A stretch of DNA of 7,181 nucleotides from an uncultured Propionibacteriaceae bacterium (GTDB lineage Bacteria > Actinomycetota > Actinomycetes > Propionibacteriales > Propionibacteriaceae). The notes under the pieces are model-generated. The model saw only the letters and a program-made list of their open reading frames with translations, was not told where the DNA came from and did not search any database. The position numbers and the translations under genes are program-made. Shown in pieces: positions 5,263-7,181 of the stretch (position 1 is the first letter of the stretch; each line of letters starts with the position of its first letter). The DNA is taken from NCBI GenBank assembly GCA_937859105.1, contig CALMAD010000074.1:1-7181 (forward strand), in the 5' to 3' direction.

Positions 5263-7164
5263 ATGACCCCGAACGGGACTTCCATCAGGGACGTACGCGA
5301 GCGCAGCGCGGCACGCGCGAGAAAGAATGCGCTCCGTGCTTCCGCTCGCCAGCCCGGACGTGGATTGCTGCAATCCAGCGGCGCGTCCGGGGTGGCCCGG
5401 CTCACCGGCCAGGGGCGGGTGCTGGACTCCAGCCACCCCGCCCTCGAGCCCGCCCCCGAGGCCCTCGAGAACGAACCGCCAGGCAGCCTCGACAAGGTCG
5501 TCTTCGGCGTGACGGCCGCGGTGTCGATCGCGTTCGTCCTCTGGGGCGCCCTCGACCGCGCGTCGCTGATGAACGCCTCGAACGCCGGCCTGAAGTGGGT
5601 GATCACGAACACCGGGTGGCTGTTCACGACGGCCGCGACCGGCTTCGTCTTCTTCGTGCTGTGGCTGGCGTTCAGCAAGTATGGGGCCATCCCCCTCGGG
5701 CGCGACGGCGAGGAGACGGAGTTCAACACCACCTCCTGGATCGCGATGATGTTCAGCGCCGGCATGGGCATCGGCCTGGTCTTCTACGGCGCGGCCGAGC
5801 CGATCGCGCACTTTCTCACGCCGCCGCCGGGCACGGGCGCCCCGGGCAACGAGAACGCGATCCAGACGGCGATGGCGACGACCCTCTTCCACTGGGGGCT
5901 GCACCCCTGGGCGATCTACGCCGTGGCCGGCATCGCGATCGCGTACGGCGTCTTCCGGCGCGGCCGTGCCCTGACGATCAGCGCGGTGTTCGAGCCGCTG
6001 CTCGGCAAACGCCACGCGCACGGCCCGGCCGGCAAGGTCATCGACATGTTCGCGATCTTCGCGACGCTGTTCGGCTCGGCGACGTCGCTCGGCCTCGGCG
6101 CGTTGCAGATCGCCCACGGCGCGACGATCGTGGGCTGGATCGGGGATGTGGGCAACACGTTCCTCGTGCTGCTGATCACCGGGCTGACGATCTGCTTCGT
6201 CCTGTCGGCCGTGTCGGGCGTGGCCCGCGGTATCCAGTACCTGTCGAACATCAACATGGTGCTCGCGGTGCTGCTGGCGGCGTTCGTGTTCGTCGCCGGA
6301 CCGACCGTCCTGATCCTGAACCTCATGCCCACGACGCTGGGCACCTACCTGCAGAACCTGATGCAGATGTCGGCGCGGACGGCGGTGACCGGGCAGGACT
6401 CGGTCGATTGGCTCTCGAGCTGGACGATCTTCTACTGGGCCTGGTGGGTCAGCTGGACGCCGTTCGTCGGCATGTTCATCGCCCGCATCTCCCGCGGCCG
6501 GACGATCCGGCAGTTCGTCGGCGGCGTCCTGCTGCTGCCGAGCCTGGTCAGCCTCGTGTGGTTCTGCGTGTTCGGCGGGGCCGCGATCGACGCGGAGCGG
6601 TCCGGGGCGAACCTGAGTGCGGTCGAGTCGTCGGAGGGCATGCTGTTCGGCCTGCTCGAGACCATGCCGATCCCGGCGGTCACGTCGGTGCTCGTCATGA
6701 TCCTGGTCGGCATCTTCTTCGTCTCCGGCGCCGACGCGGCGTCCATCGTGATGGGCACCCTCAGCGAGAACGGCACGATCGAGCCGCGGCGTCCCGTCGT
6801 CATCTTCTGGGGCGTCGCGACCGGGGCGGCCGCGGCGATCATGCTGGTCGCCGGCGGCTCGGACGCCCTGAGCGGCCTGCAGACGGTCACGATCATCGCC
6901 GCGCTGCCGTTCGTGCTGATCATGATCGGGATGTGCGTCGCGCTGGTGCGCGACCTCAGCCAGGACCCGATGATGGTCAGGAGGAAGTACGCGGCGAAGG
7001 CCATCGACGCGGCCGTCGTCGCGGGCGTGTCGGCCCACGGCGACGACTTCGCGCTGTCGGTCGACCCCACCGCCCCGGGCGAGGGCGTCGGCGCGCTCGT
7101 CACGCTGCCCGATTCTCTGGCCGGCACCGACGCGGACGTCCAGGAGCCGCCCGCCGGCAAGTGA
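5263..7164 (+). CDS. BCCT-family (betaine/choline/carnitine) transporter, BetP-like
   Basis: A 633-residue inner-membrane secondary transporter with twelve predicted helices between about residues 80 and 565, most likely a Na+-coupled importer of glycine betaine or a similar osmolyte. Compared from memory with C. glutamicum BetP it aligns nearly gap-free through the core. The glycine motif GMGIGLVFYG is at 167-176. The helix-4 aromatics W211, W216 and Y219 match BetP W189, W194 and Y197. The family signature WTIFYWAWWVSW (387-398) gives W394, W395 and W398 for BetP W373, W374 and W377. T268, S272 and F401 match the Na1' ligands T246, T250 and F380. At Na2, S488 and G489 replace BetP T467 and S468. 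The N-terminal tail (about 1-58) is strongly basic and the C-terminal tail (580-633) acidic, opposite to BetP. The start is set by AGGAGGT at 5251. It is transcribed away from nifJ with an operator-like repeat in front. Substrate is not proven; choline or ectoine are alternatives. Confidence 0.95.
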   Translation: MTPNGTSIRDVRERSAARARKNALRASARQPGRGLLQSSGASGVARLTGQGRVLDSSHPALEPAPEALENEPPGSLDKVVFGVTAAVSIAFVLWGALDRASLMNASNAGLKWVITNTGWLFTTAATGFVFFVLWLAFSKYGAIPLGRDGEETEFNTTSWIAMMFSAGMGIGLVFYGAAEPIAHFLTPPPGTGAPGNENAIQTAMATTLFHWGLHPWAIYAVAGIAIAYGVFRRGRALTISAVFEPLLGKRHAHGPAGKVIDMFAIFATLFGSATSLGLGALQIAHGATIVGWIGDVGNTFLVLLITGLTICFVLSAVSGVARGIQYLSNINMVLAVLLAAFVFVAGPTVLILNLMPTTLGTYLQNLMQMSARTAVTGQDSVDWLSSWTIFYWAWWVSWTPFVGMFIARISRGRTIRQFVGGVLLLPSLVSLVWFCVFGGAAIDAERSGANLSAVESSEGMLFGLLETMPIPAVTSVLVMILVGIFFVSGADAASIVMGTLSENGTIEPRRPVVIFWGVATGAAAAIMLVAGGSDALSGLQTVTIIAALPFVLIMIGMCVALVRDLSQDPMMVRRKYAAKAIDAAVVAGVSAHGDDFALSVDPTAPGEGVGALVTLPDSLAGTDADVQEPPAGK

Positions 7165-7170
7165 CGCCCC

Positions 7171-7181
7171 AGATCGGAAGA
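7171..7181 (+). other. Residual Illumina adapter at the contig end (assembly artefact)
   Basis: The last 11 bases, AGATCGGAAGA, are the first 11 bases of the standard TruSeq adapter AGATCGGAAGAGC. Their place at the exact end of the sequence, after a stop codon and six further bases, indicates untrimmed adapter rather than genomic DNA. Confidence 0.9.

Noticed and set aside
5227..7038. A 603-codon minus-strand frame across the transporter gene
   Set aside because: The translation is almost wholly Arg/Asp/His/Glu/Gln repeats, a shadow of the membrane-protein codons on the plus strand, which has a strong ribosome binding site and clear BCCT motifs.
1..7181. CRISPR array, insertion sequence, tRNA or rRNA gene, or phage/defence genes
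   Set aside because: No regularly spaced repeats, transposase motifs, terminal inverted repeats or tRNA/rRNA-like sequence could be found. The three genes are ordinary metabolic and transport functions.

Overview
This is a GC-rich window (by eye roughly 70% G+C) carrying three complete protein-coding genes and one long divergent intergenic region. Base composition, strong GC-ending codon bias, AGGAGG-type ribosome binding sites and a BetP-like transporter point to a high-GC Gram-positive bacterium, most likely Actinomycetota. I cannot place it further from the sequence alone. The right end stops in the first 11 bases of the Illumina adapter, so the window very probably runs to the end of a draft contig.

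Layout. Left half, minus strand: a two-gene operon read right to left. It has nifJ (1049-4699), a full-length 1216-residue pyruvate:ferredoxin/flavodoxin oxidoreductase, then after a 4-bp gap a dihydroorotate-dehydrogenase-like flavoprotein (34-1044). Right half, plus strand: a BCCT-family secondary transporter (5263-7164, 633 residues) closely resembling Corynebacterium BetP. Between the divergent nifJ and BCCT genes lie 563 bp (4700-5262) with no credible gene. This region is unusually rich in dyad symmetry: a cluster of mutually exclusive GC-rich hairpins on the nifJ side, and short perfect palindromes plus an operator-like inverted repeat on the transporter side.

How the parts work together. 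NifJ oxidatively decarboxylates pyruvate to acetyl-CoA and CO2 and passes electrons to ferredoxin or flavodoxin, which suggests anaerobic, microaerobic or low-redox metabolism. The adjacent DHOD-like protein keeps an FMN-type TIM barrel but lacks the usual catalytic Cys-Pro-Asn loop, so it is probably not a pyrimidine-biosynthesis enzyme. An accessory redox role with PFOR is a guess from gene order. The BCCT transporter is an osmolyte (betaine-type) importer by homology and has no obvious metabolic link to nifJ; the two sides share only the intergenic control region.

I see no clearly new multi-gene system. The observations most worth following are the overlapping alternative hairpins (4890-4958), the operator-like repeat in the transporter promoter (5207-5226), the reversed charge of the transporter's cytoplasmic tails relative to BetP, a substitution at its predicted Na2 site, the non-canonical active-site loop of the DHOD-like protein, and the sequencing adapter at the contig end.
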